Shown here in pieces: positions 41,602-50,538 of a DNA stretch of 64,000 nucleotides (position 1 is its first letter; every line of letters starts with the position of its first letter). The notes under the pieces were generated by a model. The model worked only from the letters and a program-made list of their open reading frames with translations. It was not told where the DNA came from and ran no database searches. The DNA comes from Pseudomonas sp. GOM6 (GTDB taxonomy: Bacteria; Pseudomonadota; Gammaproteobacteria; Pseudomonadales; Pseudomonadaceae): the NCBI RefSeq assembly GCF_029537485.1, contig NZ_JARPUS010000009.1:117038-181037 (forward strand), read 5' to 3'. The translations under genes were made by a program, and so were the position numbers.

Positions 41602-41621
41602 TACTGTACAGATAAACAGTG
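41602..41621. promoter_or_regulatory. LexA (SOS) box
   Basis: TACTGTACAGATAAACAGTG: the core CTG-N10-CAG with an AT-rich centre and flanking TA...TG matches the proteobacterial LexA consensus (CTGTATATATATACAG) closely. It lies between the divergent 102-aa gene and the small lipoprotein gene and could control either or both. Confidence 0.75.
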
Positions 41622-41697
41622 TTCGATGTTAGGATCGCTCCACTGCCTGAATTCGTGCGCGCAAACTCACTGCGGCCATCCAGAGGAGCTCCCGACA

Positions 41698-42084
41698 ATG
41701 CAACAGAAGCTGATGACAATTGTGCTGCTGGCCCTGCTCGCCGGTTGCGCCCAATCGCAGAGCGAACAGCCTCGTGCCAATGGCGCTTATCTGGTTATCG
41801 ACGAAGGGCGGGCCTGGACGGTGCTGGTGGCGGATGGCGAGCGTCGCGAGGAAGCGGGCTGGGTACTGGATGTCATTCGTCTGCCGGAGGCGCCGTCGGG
41901 TGTAGTGACCAGCTATCTGATCGAGACCCCCAACTGTGGCCGTGTCCAGTGGCTGAGTCAGCACCAGGACGACTCCCTGGGGCTCGGGGCGCGGCTCCAG
42001 GCTGTGCCGGGCGAGGCTTTGCAGCGGCCCGGCTGCCTGGTTGGGCAAGGGCGCTTGTGGACCGCACTGGATTATTCCGGCTGA
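41698..42084 (+). CDS. Small lipoprotein
   Basis: 128 aa from ATG 41698 with AGAGGAG upstream. Signal MQQKLMTIVLLALLAGCAQS with lipobox LAGC (Cys about 17). The mature part is beta-rich (NGAYLVIDEGRAWTVLVADG, VVTSYLIETPNCGRVQWLSQ). No family recognised. It begins 77 bp downstream of the LexA box and ends at a strong bidirectional terminator shared with alaC. Confidence 0.75.
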   Translation: MQQKLMTIVLLALLAGCAQSQSEQPRANGAYLVIDEGRAWTVLVADGERREEAGWVLDVIRLPEAPSGVVTSYLIETPNCGRVQWLSQHQDDSLGLGARLQAVPGEALQRPGCLVGQGRLWTALDYSG

Positions 42085-42087
42085 TAG

Positions 42088-42128
42088 CCAGAGGCCCCGG
42101 CGGTTTTTCCGTCGGGGCCTCTGGTTTT
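42088..42128. terminator. Bidirectional terminator, lipoprotein gene / alaC
   Basis: CCAGAGGCCCCG (from 42088) pairs with CGGGGCCTCTGG (to 42124), extended by internal CGG/CCG; TTTT follows on the plus strand. The alaC stop codon begins inside its right edge. Confidence 0.9.
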
Positions 42129-43365
42129 ACTGGGCCGGTGCTTTGCGCGTTTTGGCCGGCGGTTCCTTGAGCAGGCCGTCGGCTCGGAACATCGCCTTGA
42201 TCCCGCGAATGGCCTGGCGGGTGCGGTCCTGGTTCTCGATCAGGGCGAAACGCACATGGTCGTCGCCGTAGTCGCCGAAGCCGAGGCCCGGCGAGACGCA
42301 GACCTTGGCTTCCAGTAGCAGTTTCTTGGCGAACTCCAGCGAGCCGAGATGGGCGTAGGGCTCGGGGATTTTGGCCCAGATGTACATCGAGGCCTTGGGC
42401 TTCTCCACCATCCAGCCTGCCTCGTGCAGACCCTTGACCAGCATGTTGCGGCGCTGACGGTACTGCTCGGCTATATCGCGGACGCACTGCTGGTCGCCCT
42501 CCAGCGCAGCGATGGCCGCCACCTGCAGTGGGGTAAAGGTGCCGTAGTCGTGATAGCTCTTGATCCGCCCCAGCGCACTGACCAGCTCCGGGTTACCGAC
42601 CATGAAGCCGATACGCCAGCCGGCCATGTTGTAGCTCTTGGACAGGGTGAAAAACTCAACGGCGATGTCCTTGGCACCTTCCACCTGCATGATCGACGGT
42701 GCCTTCCAGCCGTCGTAGACGATGTCCGCGTAAGCGAGGTCGTGCACCACCAGCACGTCGTACTGCTTGGCCAGGGCCACCACGCGTTCGAAGAAGTCCA
42801 GCTCCACGCACTGCGCGGTGGGGTTGGAGGGGAAACCGAGGATCATCATCTTCGGCTTGGGAATGCTCTCGCGGATGGCCCGCTCCAGCTCGGCGAAGAA
42901 ATCCACGCCCGGAACCAGCGGCACCGAGCGCACCTGGGCGCCGGCAATCACCGCGCCGTAGATGTGAATGGGGTAGCTGGGGTTGGGCACCAGCACGGTG
43001 TCGCCATGGTCCAGCGTGGCCAGCATCAGGTGCGCCAGACCTTCCTTGGAACCGATGGTGACGATGGCTTCGCTTTCCGGGTCGATCTCCACCTCGTAGC
43101 GCTCCTTGTACCAGCGCGAGATGGCGCGGCGCAGGCGTGGGATGCCACGGGAGGTGGAGTAGCCGTGGGTGTCGTCGCGTTGTGCGACCTGGACCAGCTT
43201 TTCGACAATGTGCGGCGGGGTGGCGCCGTCCGGATTGCCCATGCTGAAGTCGATGATGTCCTCACCACGGCGGCGAGCGGCCATCTTCAGTTCGGCGGTG
43301 ATATTGAAAACGTAGGGGGGGAGACGATCGATGCGCGCAAAGCGGCGCTTGGCATTATCAGCCAT
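42127..43365 (-). CDS. alaC: Alanine transaminase AlaC
   Basis: 412 aa from ATG 43365 (MADNAKRRFARIDRLPPYVF); the extra 40 codons upstream are unsupported. This equals the length of E. coli AlaC. Class I aminotransferase: DFSMGNPDGATPPHIVEKL, VPNPSYPIHIYGAVIAGAQV, GFPSNPTAQCV and the PLP lysine in TLSKSYNMAGWRIGF (Lys 243). Interconverts pyruvate/glutamate and alanine/2-oxoglutarate. Cytoplasmic. Confidence 0.9.
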   Translation of the reverse strand: MADNAKRRFARIDRLPPYVFNITAELKMAARRRGEDIIDFSMGNPDGATPPHIVEKLVQVAQRDDTHGYSTSRGIPRLRRAISRWYKERYEVEIDPESEAIVTIGSKEGLAHLMLATLDHGDTVLVPNPSYPIHIYGAVIAGAQVRSVPLVPGVDFFAELERAIRESIPKPKMMILGFPSNPTAQCVELDFFERVVALAKQYDVLVVHDLAYADIVYDGWKAPSIMQVEGAKDIAVEFFTLSKSYNMAGWRIGFMVGNPELVSALGRIKSYHDYGTFTPLQVAAIAALEGDQQCVRDIAEQYRQRRNMLVKGLHEAGWMVEKPKASMYIWAKIPEPYAHLGSLEFAKKLLLEAKVCVSPGLGFGDYGDDHVRFALIENQDRTRQAIRGIKAMFRADGLLKEPPAKTRKAPAQ

Positions 43366-43684
43366 GGCTTCCTCGAAGTACGTAAGCGCCCGGAACCGTC
43401 CGAGCGACGCTGGCCACCTGCGTGTGGCCTGGCGGCGAAGATAAGGGGCTTGGCTGATGGCTGTCCAGAGCAGTTTGCCGGCCATTTAGCGGTGCAGTCA
43501 GCACAGTCGGTGTTTCAAGCGTAGCTGCGGATCGGCGAGAGGCTCTATATCGGCATACGTGACGCGCCAGCCAGACGATCGGACCGCGCTAGCGCTTTGC
43601 TTGTCGCAGCCAGCGCATCGCTGTAGGTGGGCTTACGAGTGCAGCGAGCGCCCATTCTGGATCGCATAAATCCAGGGCTTCAGC
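43366..43684. other. Intergenic region alaC to nasT
   Basis: 319 bp. It contains a small hairpin (CTGGAT/ATCCAG on 43655-43675) and a GTAGGTGGGCTTACGAG segment like a dispersed Pseudomonas repeat near 43624. It should hold the minus-strand alaC promoter, but I see no clear -35/-10. No intrinsic terminator with a T-run follows nasT. Confidence 0.35.
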
Positions 43685-44263
43685 CTAGTTCCCCAGCATG
43701 TCATGCATGGCGATGATCTGTTCGGCCACCTGGATCAGCTTCTGTTGGCGGCTCATGGCCTGACGGCGCATCAGGGTGTAGGCGTCCTCTTCGTTGCAGC
43801 TCTTCATCTTCATCAGCAGGCCTTTGGCCAACTCGATACGCTTGCGTTCGGCCAATTGGGCGTCGCGGGCTTGCAGTTGGGCGCGCAGGGCCTGGTCGCT
43901 CTCGAAGCGTGCCATGGCCACGTCGAGGATCGGCTGCAGGCGGTCGGCCTGGATGCCCTCGACGATGTAGGCGCTGACCCCGGACTGAATGGCCTGGCGC
44001 ATCACCTGCGGGTCGTGCTCGTCGGTGAACATGACAATGGGGCGCGGCTGGTCGCGGCTGACCAGTACCACCTGCTCCATTACGTCACGGCCGGGAGATT
44101 CGGTGTCGATCAAAACCACATCCGGGCGGACGGCTTCGACCCGCTCGGGCAGGTCGATGGTCAGGCCGGATTCGTCGATCACCTCGAAACCTGCCTCGAC
44201 CAGGGCGCTCTTCAGGCGACCGACCTTCTTCGGGGTATCGTTGATCAGAAGTATGCGTAGCAT
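43685..44263 (-). CDS. nasT: NasT, ANTAR-domain antiterminator for nitrate assimilation
   Basis: 192 aa. N-terminal response-regulator-like domain (MLRILLINDTPKKVGRLKSA, DVVLIDTESPGRD, VMFTDEHDPQVMRQAIQSGV). C-terminal ANTAR domain with ERKRIELAKGLLMKMKSCNE, EDAYTLMRRQAMSRQQKL. It binds leader RNA and prevents termination when released by NasS in nitrate. Encoded 20 bp after nasS. Likely targets are the two AACGGC-hairpin leaders in this window. Confidence 0.93.
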   Translation of the reverse strand: MLRILLINDTPKKVGRLKSALVEAGFEVIDESGLTIDLPERVEAVRPDVVLIDTESPGRDVMEQVVLVSRDQPRPIVMFTDEHDPQVMRQAIQSGVSAYIVEGIQADRLQPILDVAMARFESDQALRAQLQARDAQLAERKRIELAKGLLMKMKSCNEEDAYTLMRRQAMSRQQKLIQVAEQIIAMHDMLGN

Positions 44264-44283
44264 TGTGCGGTGATCTCGATGCG

Positions 44284-45495
44284 TTACAGGGCGATGGCGG
44301 TATCGTTGCTGCGGGCGTGGATCGCGAAGCTGCGGGCATAGCCCTGCGGGTCGCTGCCATCCCAGACGCTGCCGTCGAGCAGTTCCGAGCGGCGCATCGC
44401 CTGTTCGGGCACCTTGACGCCAACGGCCTCTGCGGCCTGGCGATAGAGCTCAAGCTGGTGAACCTCACGGGCGACGGCGAGGTAGTCCGGATCAGCGCGC
44501 AGCAAGCCCCAGCGGCGGAATTGGGTCATGAACCACATGCCATCGGACAGCCAGGGCATGTTCACCTGCCCGTCGGCAAAGAAGCGCAGCGGGTGCGCAT
44601 CCAGCCAGGCGTGACCGAGGCCGTCTTCGTACTGGCCGAGAAAGCGCGGTTGGATGGCGGACAGTGGGGCGTCTACATAGTCGCTGCTGCTGATCAGCTG
44701 AGCAGTGCTGCGGCGGTTTTCTTCGTTCTCGTCGATGAAGCGACTGGCCTCCAGCACGGCCATGGTCAGGGCGCGGGCCGTGTTGGGGTATTGCTCGACG
44801 AACTCGCGGGTCACGCCCAGCACTTTTTCCGGATGGTCGGCCCAGATCATCTGGCTGGTGGCCAGGGTGAAGCCCTGGTCTTCCTCTACGGCCAGAGCGC
44901 CCCAGGGGCCGCCGGCGCAGAAACCGTCGATACGCCCGGCGCGCAGGTGCGCGACCATTTGCGAGGGCGGTACGACGACGGTACTGACGTCCTCCAGTGG
45001 ATGAATGCCCTGGGCCGCCAGCCAGTAATACAGCCACATGGCATGGGTGCCGGTGGGAAAGGTCTGGGCGAAGGTGAGTTTTGCACCGCCTTGGCGCACG
45101 CGAGCGCTAAGTGCTTCGCCAGTGGTCACGCCTCCGCGCTTGAGGGGCTCGGACAGGTTGATGGCCTGGCCGTTCTGGTTGAGGCCCATGAGGATCGCCA
45201 TCGGGGTGGCAGGGCCGCCAATACCCAAGTGAATGCCATAGACCTGGCCGTAGAGGGTTTGCGCGGCATCCAGTTCGCCGCTCAGCAGGCGGTCGCGCAA
45301 GCCGGCCCAGGAGGCTTGCCGTTGCAGATTGAGGCTCAGGCCATAGGGCTGAGCGAAGCCTTGCGTGGCCGCGACGATGAGTGAGGCAGAGTCGGTCAGG
45401 GCCATAAAACCCAGGTTAAGCGCGCTCTTTTCGGGGGCATCGCTGCCCGCGACCCAGGCCAGTGCGTCGTTTATGGGAGTGCTGCTGTCGGTCAT
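44284..45495 (-). CDS. nasS: NasS, cytoplasmic nitrate sensor
   Basis: 403 aa from ATG 45495 (MTDSSTPINDALAWVAGSDA); the frame continues upstream through the leader without support. The fold is that of NrtA/CmpA (LNLGFMALTDSASLIVAATQ, LLSGELDAAQTLYGQVYGIH, FPTGTHAMWLYYWLAAQGIH, DGFCAGGPWGALAVEE) but there is no signal peptide, as expected for NasS. It sequesters NasT without nitrate. Its own gene has a sigma54 promoter and NasT-type attenuator. Confidence 0.92.
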   Translation of the reverse strand: MTDSSTPINDALAWVAGSDAPEKSALNLGFMALTDSASLIVAATQGFAQPYGLSLNLQRQASWAGLRDRLLSGELDAAQTLYGQVYGIHLGIGGPATPMAILMGLNQNGQAINLSEPLKRGGVTTGEALSARVRQGGAKLTFAQTFPTGTHAMWLYYWLAAQGIHPLEDVSTVVVPPSQMVAHLRAGRIDGFCAGGPWGALAVEEDQGFTLATSQMIWADHPEKVLGVTREFVEQYPNTARALTMAVLEASRFIDENEENRRSTAQLISSSDYVDAPLSAIQPRFLGQYEDGLGHAWLDAHPLRFFADGQVNMPWLSDGMWFMTQFRRWGLLRADPDYLAVAREVHQLELYRQAAEAVGVKVPEQAMRRSELLDGSVWDGSDPQGYARSFAIHARSNDTAIAL

Positions 45496-45516
45496 GTGCT
45501 TGTTCCGCCGTTGAAC

Positions 45517-45566
45517 AAAAAAGCGCCGCCCCAGCCTGCAGCATGCTGCGTGACCAGAAACGACGC
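45517..45566 (-). terminator. Leader attenuator of nasST
   Basis: Minus-strand GCGTCGTTTC (45557-45566) pairs with GGGGCGGCGC (45523-45532) through G-C and G-U pairs. It encloses the perfect palindrome GCAGCATGCTGC (45538-45549) and is followed by six T. Ends 22 bp before the nasS ATG. Confidence 0.8.
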
Positions 45567-45576
45567 CATTGTCTAT

Positions 45577-45604
45577 GAACCGGCTCCGCCGTTGGAGAGG
45601 GTTC
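45577..45604 (-). promoter_or_regulatory. ANTAR (NasT) target hairpin in nasS leader
   Basis: Minus-strand stem GAACC/GGTTC (outer) and CTCC/GGAG (inner) around the hexaloop AACGGC, the same loop as in the nrtA leader. Another AACGGC(G) loop on a 5-bp TGTTC/GAACA stem occurs at 45501-45517, beside the nasS start. Confidence 0.72.
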
Positions 45605-45619
45605 TGCTGTTGAACCCCA

Positions 45620-45635
45620 AGCAAGCGATATGCCA
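45620..45635 (-). promoter_or_regulatory. Sigma54 promoter of nasST
   Basis: Minus-strand TGGCATATCGCTTGCT is a full match to TGGCAYRNNNNTTGCW. Predicted start near 45609, so the transcript begins just before the ANTAR hairpin. Confidence 0.8.
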
Positions 45636-45676
45636 CTCAAACAAAACCCCGCCAATGCGGGGTTTTGTTTGAGTGG
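45633..45676 (-). terminator. Long perfect hairpin after YgdI-type gene
   Basis: Two 20-nt arms (45633-45652 and 45657-45676) are exact inverted copies with a 4-nt loop. The arms contain AACCCCGC/GCGGGGTT flanked by AAAAC/GTTTT, so it can terminate on either strand. Its left edge overlaps the -24 element of the nasS promoter by 3 bp. Confidence 0.85.
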
Positions 45677-45688
45677 TTGAGGACGCAT

Positions 45689-45898
45689 CTAGCGTTCCAG
45701 CATGTGTTTTACCTGATTCTGCGGAATCTGCTGCTTGCGCCCTTCACTGTCTTCGAACTCGATCATTCCGGTGTCTTCGTCCAGTTCTGGTTTGTCGGCC
45801 GTGGTGAGCATCTGCCCATCGGTGGTGGTGATGATGTACTCGGTGGAGCAACCGTTCAGCGTGAGCAAGATCAGAGTGACGAGAAAGAAATGCTTCAT
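45689..45898 (-). CDS. YgdI/YgdR-family lipoprotein
   Basis: 69 aa, signal MKHFFLVTLILLTLNGCSTE with lipobox LNGC (Cys 17). The mature part YIITTTDGQMLTTADKPELD, EDSEGRKQQIPQNQVKHMLE is the SH3-like YgdI/YgdR domain. Small outer-membrane lipoprotein of unknown role. Confidence 0.92.
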   Translation of the reverse strand: MKHFFLVTLILLTLNGCSTEYIITTTDGQMLTTADKPELDEDTGMIEFEDSEGRKQQIPQNQVKHMLER

Positions 45899-45977
45899 GC
45901 AGTGAACTCCATTCAGGGGGCCGACAGAACTAACCTAGGCAGGGCGCCCGCCTAATTCAAGCTTTGCTGCACAAACA

Positions 45978-46006
45978 AAAAAGGGGATGCCGAAGCATCC
46001 CCTTTA
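45978..46006 (-). terminator. Intrinsic terminator of rne
   Basis: Minus-strand AAAGGGGATGC, loop TTCG, GCATCCCCTTT, then a T-run; 19 bp after the rne stop. Confidence 0.93.
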
Positions 46007-46024
46007 TGGGCCACGCCATCAGGA

Positions 46025-48994
46025 TCAGACCTGCGGCTTGGCTTCTTCCTCTTTCGCCTGGGTGGCGCTTTCATCTGCAGTAGTTTGATTCTCGGCGCTT
46101 TCGGCCGGTTGCTCTGCTTCTACCTTGGTCGGCTCGAATTCGGCCGCGGTGGCAGGAGCCTCAACGACTTCCTCAACCGCTGCAGCGGCCTGCTCGGCGG
46201 GCTTTTCGGCAGCCGTTTCGTTGCTGGCAGTGAGTGCCGCAGCAGCGGCTGCGGCAGCCTCAGCCTGCAGACGTGCGGCTTCTTCCTGCTTGCGACGACG
46301 TACTTCACGAGGATCGTTAGGTGCGCGGCCAGTGCTGTTTGGCGCTACTTCCGGTGCAGCTGCAGGGGTTGGCGCAGCCTCTTCTTTCACTTCCACTACC
46401 GGAGCTACAGGCTCAGGTTCCGCTACGGGCTCTACTGCTGCGGCAGCTTCTACGACAGGCGCCGTTTCAACCACCGGCTGGGCGGCAGGCTCTTCGGCCA
46501 AGACTGGAGCTACAGCTTCAGCAGCTTCCGGCTCGCTGGTGATCTCGGCAGCGTGGGTGACTTCAGCTTGCGCTTCTGCCGGGGGTTGCGCGTTGGCCTG
46601 GTGCAGTGCCGCCACAGCCGCTACGGCAGCGCTTTCTGCTGCAGTGGTGGTAGCACCTTCGGTGGCTTCGGCTTCGCCGGCTTCTTCGACAATCGGGTTG
46701 CCGTCGGCATCACGCAGGCGCTCGCGGCGATTGCTGCGGCGACGCTGGCCACGGGAGCGGCGACGTGGGCGATCGCCCCCTTCACCGTTGTCCTGACCAT
46801 CATCCTGCTGCTCGGTGCTGTCCAGTACTTCTTCCTCGGCTGCATCCACGTTCTGCGGCGCGCGCGGCTGGCGCTCTTCACGCGGCGGACGCGGTTGGCG
46901 CTCTTCGCGTGGCTTGCGCTCGTTGCTCTGCTCCTGGCTGCTGGCGGTATTGCCGTCCAGCGGTTCGCGCAGTTCGCGGCGACGCTCTTCACGTGGCTCG
47001 CGGGCTTCGCGCGGCTGGCGCTCGCGGCGGTTTTCCTGGCCTTCACGCGGCTCGCGGGCCTGGCGCTCTTCACGCGGCTCACGGGCTTCACGCGGCTGAC
47101 GTTCTTCGCGTGGCTCGCGCGGTTGGCGCTCCTCACGCGGCTTGCGCTCTTCGCGTTCGGCACGCTCACCACGGTCGTTGCGGTCACGGTTGCCACGACC
47201 GTCACGACGGTTCTGCTGGCGACCGCCACGGCGCTCGTCATTGCGTGGCTTGCGCTCGGCGGGCTTGGCCTCGACCACCGGTTGCTGTTCTTCTTCCTTG
47301 CCGGCGAAGAGGCTCACCAGGGACTTGACCAGACCCTTGAACAGGCTCGGTTGCGGCGTCGGGGCAGTCGGAGCCAGTGGAGCGGATGGGGTTGGTGCTG
47401 CCGGGCGCGGCGGAGTCGCTTTGAGTGCCGCTTCCTGGCGCACCAGGGTGCGGGTGGCGGTCGCTTCTTCCTCGACCTCGACCTTGGCCATCTCGTAGCT
47501 GGTCTGGCCACTCATCACTTCCGGGCTGTCGTCGCGCAGGCGCTGGACTTCGAAGTGCGGGGTTTCCAGGTGGTCGTTCGGCAGGATGACGATGCGCGCA
47601 CGGGTGCGCAGCTCGATTTTGGTGATGCTGTTGCGCTTCTCGTTGAGCAGGAAGGCGGCAACCGGGATCGGCACCTGGGCGCGGACTTCGGCGGTGCGGT
47701 CCTTCAGGGCTTCCTCTTCGATCAGGCGCAGGATAGCCAGCGACAGGGATTCGACGTCGCGGATAATGCCCTGGCCGTTGCAGCGCGGGCAGACAATGCC
47801 ACTGGTCTCGCCGAGCGACGGACGCAGGCGTTGACGCGACATTTCCAGCAGGCCGAAGCGCGAAATGCGGCCGACCTGGACGCGAGCACGGTCGGCCTCC
47901 AGGGCTTCGCGGACTTTTTCTTCCACGGCGCGCTGGTTCTTGGCCGGGGTCATGTCGATGAAGTCGATGACGATCAGGCCGCCGATGTCACGCAGGCGCA
48001 GCTGGCGGGCGATTTCCTCGGCCGCTTCCAGGTTGGTCTGCAGGGCGGTTTCTTCGATGTCGCCGCCTTTGGTCGCACGCGCCGAGTTGATGTCGATGGA
48101 CACCAGGGCCTCGGTCGGGTCGATGACGATAGAGCCGCCGGACGGCAGCTTCACTTCGCGCTGGAAGGCGGTCTCGATCTGGCTTTCGATCTGGAAGCGG
48201 TTGAACAGCGGCACGCTGTCTTCGTACAGCTTGATCTTGCTGGCGTACTGCGGCATGACCTGCTGAATGAAGGCCAGGGCTTCTTCCTGGGCTTCGACGC
48301 TGTCCACCAGTACTTCGCCGATGTCCTGGCGCAGATAGTCGCGGATGGCGCGGATGATGACGTTGGATTCCTGGTAGATCAGGAAGGGCGCGGCGCGATC
48401 CTTGGAAGCGTCCTTGATCGCGGTCCACAGCTGCACCAGATAATCGAGGTCGAGCTGCAGTTCTTCGCTGGAGCGACCCAGGCCGGCGGTGCGCACGATC
48501 AGGCCCATGTCGCCCGGCGCGTTGAGGCCGTTCAGCGCTTCGCGCAGTTCGTTGCGCTCTTCGCCTTCGATGCGGCGGGAGATCCCACCCGCGCGCGGGT
48601 TGTTCGGCATCAGCACCAGGTAGCGGCCAGCCAGGCTGATGAAGGTGGTCAGGGCGGCGCCTTTGTTGCCACGCTCTTCCTTCTCGACCTGGACGATGAC
48701 TTCCTGGCCTTCCTTGAGCACTTCCTTGATGTTGACGCGGCCGCCTTCCGGAGCCTTGGAGAAGTATTCGCGGGAGATTTCTTTCAGTGGCAGGAAGCCG
48801 TGACGTTCGGCGCCGAAATCAACAAAGGCAGCTTCGAGGCTAGGCTCGACGCGTGTGATGCGGCCTTTGTAAATATTGGCCTTCTTCTGTTCGCGGGCGC
48901 CGGACTCGATGTCCAGATCATAGAGCTTCTGGCCATCTACCAGGGCGACACGCAACTCTTCGGGTTGAGTTGCGTTGATTAGCATTCTTTTCAT
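46025..48994 (-). CDS. rne: Ribonuclease E
   Basis: 989 aa from ATG 48994 ([20 protein letters not shown]); the frame extends 15 codons further without support. Catalytic half: S1 domain ([20 protein letters not shown]), 5'-sensor and DNase I-like domain with [20 protein letters not shown] and [11 protein letters not shown] carrying the Mg-binding Asp residues, and the Zn-link VCPRCNGQG. The C-terminal half is disordered: a very Arg/Glu/Pro-rich stretch of [15 protein letters not shown] repeats (about residues 600-740) binds RNA, then an Ala/Glu/Pro/Val-rich degradosome scaffold. Core mRNA decay and rRNA processing enzyme. Confidence 0.97.
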   Translation of the reverse strand: MKRMLINATQPEELRVALVDGQKLYDLDIESGAREQKKANIYKGRITRVEPSLEAAFVDFGAERHGFLPLKEISREYFSKAPEGGRVNIKEVLKEGQEVIVQVEKEERGNKGAALTTFISLAGRYLVLMPNNPRAGGISRRIEGEERNELREALNGLNAPGDMGLIVRTAGLGRSSEELQLDLDYLVQLWTAIKDASKDRAAPFLIYQESNVIIRAIRDYLRQDIGEVLVDSVEAQEEALAFIQQVMPQYASKIKLYEDSVPLFNRFQIESQIETAFQREVKLPSGGSIVIDPTEALVSIDINSARATKGGDIEETALQTNLEAAEEIARQLRLRDIGGLIVIDFIDMTPAKNQRAVEEKVREALEADRARVQVGRISRFGLLEMSRQRLRPSLGETSGIVCPRCNGQGIIRDVESLSLAILRLIEEEALKDRTAEVRAQVPIPVAAFLLNEKRNSITKIELRTRARIVILPNDHLETPHFEVQRLRDDSPEVMSGQTSYEMAKVEVEEEATATRTLVRQEAALKATPPRPAAPTPSAPLAPTAPTPQPSLFKGLVKSLVSLFAGKEEEQQPVVEAKPAERKPRNDERRGGRQQNRRDGRGNRDRNDRGERAEREERKPREERQPREPREERQPREAREPREERQAREPREGQENRRERQPREAREPREERRRELREPLDGNTASSQEQSNERKPREERQPRPPREERQPRAPQNVDAAEEEVLDSTEQQDDGQDNGEGGDRPRRRSRGQRRRSNRRERLRDADGNPIVEEAGEAEATEGATTTAAESAAVAAVAALHQANAQPPAEAQAEVTHAAEITSEPEAAEAVAPVLAEEPAAQPVVETAPVVEAAAAVEPVAEPEPVAPVVEVKEEAAPTPAAAPEVAPNSTGRAPNDPREVRRRKQEEAARLQAEAAAAAAAALTASNETAAEKPAEQAAAAVEEVVEAPATAAEFEPTKVEAEQPAESAENQTTADESATQAKEEEAKPQV

Positions 48995-49584
48995 GTTGTA
49001 CCAATGGTTTCCGTGGCTAACGGAAACGGCGTTTGGCACACACGACTTCTACGGTCGGTGTCAGGGGGCGCGCCGGAGTGGTCGTAAATCATTCCGGTGT
49101 CTAGCGGTCAGGCCAGTGGGGCCGGTACCGCGACTACGCTCCTGTTTGCTGTGGTGACAGAAGCACTCAGTCAGGGGAGGAATCAACCGTTCGCTGCGGA
49201 CGAATTGTGACGCGTCTTGGTAAAGCCTGTAGCTACGCAGTTCGACGGTTGTGCATCTCCACCCTACACGTATCGCTGAAATCGGGTGCCGCTCGCAGAA
49301 TCCGCAGCGGGTTTGCATTATCGCAGGCTAGGCCTACGCGTCTGTCGAGCCTGGTTGGCGATCTCGCGGCAGGCTCGTTGGCTCAAGGCTTTGTTTCCGG
49401 CATTCAGCACGCTCTGTGCGGCGAGAATTCCGTCGGACGGCCTTACGTCCAGAAAGGGTTGCGCTCGGCAGGGATGGTATGGATGTCGATCATCCGCTAA
49501 CCGGGCCGCTTTTGGCGGCGTTCGCGACTATATCAGTAATGATTAAGTGCTTCAATTCCATAAAAAATTGTTATGATCGCTGCC
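48995..49584. other. Long divergent region rne-rluC
   Basis: 590 bp without a credible gene. It should contain a long rne 5' leader on the minus strand and the rluC promoter at the right end, which is AT-rich (about 49530-49575). In enterobacteria the long rne leader mediates RNase E autoregulation; whether that holds here is inference. No clear -35/-10 pair identified. Confidence 0.5.
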
Positions 49585-50538
49585 ATGACTACAGACAATT
49601 CTCCAACCTCCAGCGTCCAGCTGCTTGAGGTTGCGCCGGATCATGCCGGTCAGCGTATTGATAATTTCCTCCTCGCCCGCCTCAAGGGTGTGCCGAAAAC
49701 CTTGATCTACCGCATCCTGCGCAAGGGTGAGGTACGGGTGAACAAGGGGCGGATCAAGCCCGAGTACAAGCTTCAGGCTGGCGACATCGTGCGAGTTCCG
49801 CCACTGCGTTTGGCCGAGCGCGATGAGCCGGTGCCGTTGGCGCAAAGCCTGCTGGAGCGTCTGGAGGCGGCAGTCGTTTATGAGGATAAGGCACTGATTG
49901 TGCTGAATAAGCCGGCCGGTATCGCCGTGCACGGCGGTAGCGGTCTGAATTACGGCGTGATCGAGGCTTTTCGCCAGCTGCGCCCGGATGCCAAGGATAT
50001 CGAGCTGGTTCACCGCCTGGACCGCGATACATCGGGGCTGCTGATGATCGCCAAGAAGCGCAGCATGCTGCGCCATCTGCATGAGGCGTTGCGTGGTGAC
50101 GGCGTGGACAAGCGCTACATGGCGCTGGTGCGTGGCAGTTGGCCGACTTCGAAGAAGAAGGTGGCCGCGCCTCTCCTAAAGAACAACCTGCGTTCGGGAG
50201 AGCGCATGGTCGAGGTCAATCCCGAGGGTAAGGAGGCGCTCACCGAGTTTCGTGTGCTGCGCCGCTTTGGTGAGTTCGCCACTCTGGTCGAGGCGAGTCC
50301 GATCACCGGGCGCACCCATCAGATTCGCGTGCATGCCAAGCATGCTGGGCACTCGATTGCCGGTGATTCCAAGTATGGCGATGAAGAATTCACCCGCGAG
50401 ATTCGCGAGTTGGGTGGAAAGCGCCTGTTCCTGCATGCCTATCAGTTGAGGATCGAGCTGCCGGATGGTCAGCGCCTGGAGCTTGAGGCGGCAGTCGACG
50501 ATATGTGGGGTGCGACCCTGGAGCGTCTCGGTGCCTGA
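49585..50538 (+). CDS. rluC: 23S rRNA pseudouridine synthase RluC
   Basis: 317 aa from ATG 49585 ([20 protein letters not shown]); ATG 49573 is an in-frame alternative. N-terminal S4 domain ([20 protein letters not shown]), catalytic [11 protein letters not shown] with the nucleophilic Asp, and [20 protein letters not shown]. Modifies U955, U2504 and U2580 in E. coli 23S rRNA. Its stop overlaps the HAD gene start. Confidence 0.95.
   Translation: MTTDNSPTSSVQLLEVAPDHAGQRIDNFLLARLKGVPKTLIYRILRKGEVRVNKGRIKPEYKLQAGDIVRVPPLRLAERDEPVPLAQSLLERLEAAVVYEDKALIVLNKPAGIAVHGGSGLNYGVIEAFRQLRPDAKDIELVHRLDRDTSGLLMIAKKRSMLRHLHEALRGDGVDKRYMALVRGSWPTSKKKVAAPLLKNNLRSGERMVEVNPEGKEALTEFRVLRRFGEFATLVEASPITGRTHQIRVHAKHAGHSIAGDSKYGDEEFTREIRELGGKRLFLHAYQLRIELPDGQRLELEAAVDDMWGATLERLGA

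Noticed and set aside
45617..45628. CCAAGCAAGCGA as another AtuR-type site
   Set aside because: Only one half matches and no inverted arm follows; the bases are explained by the sigma54 promoter of nasS.
46085..48982. 965-codon plus-strand frame opposite rne
   Set aside because: Mirror frame of RNase E; Arg/Leu/Phe-rich translation without a domain, no start signals.
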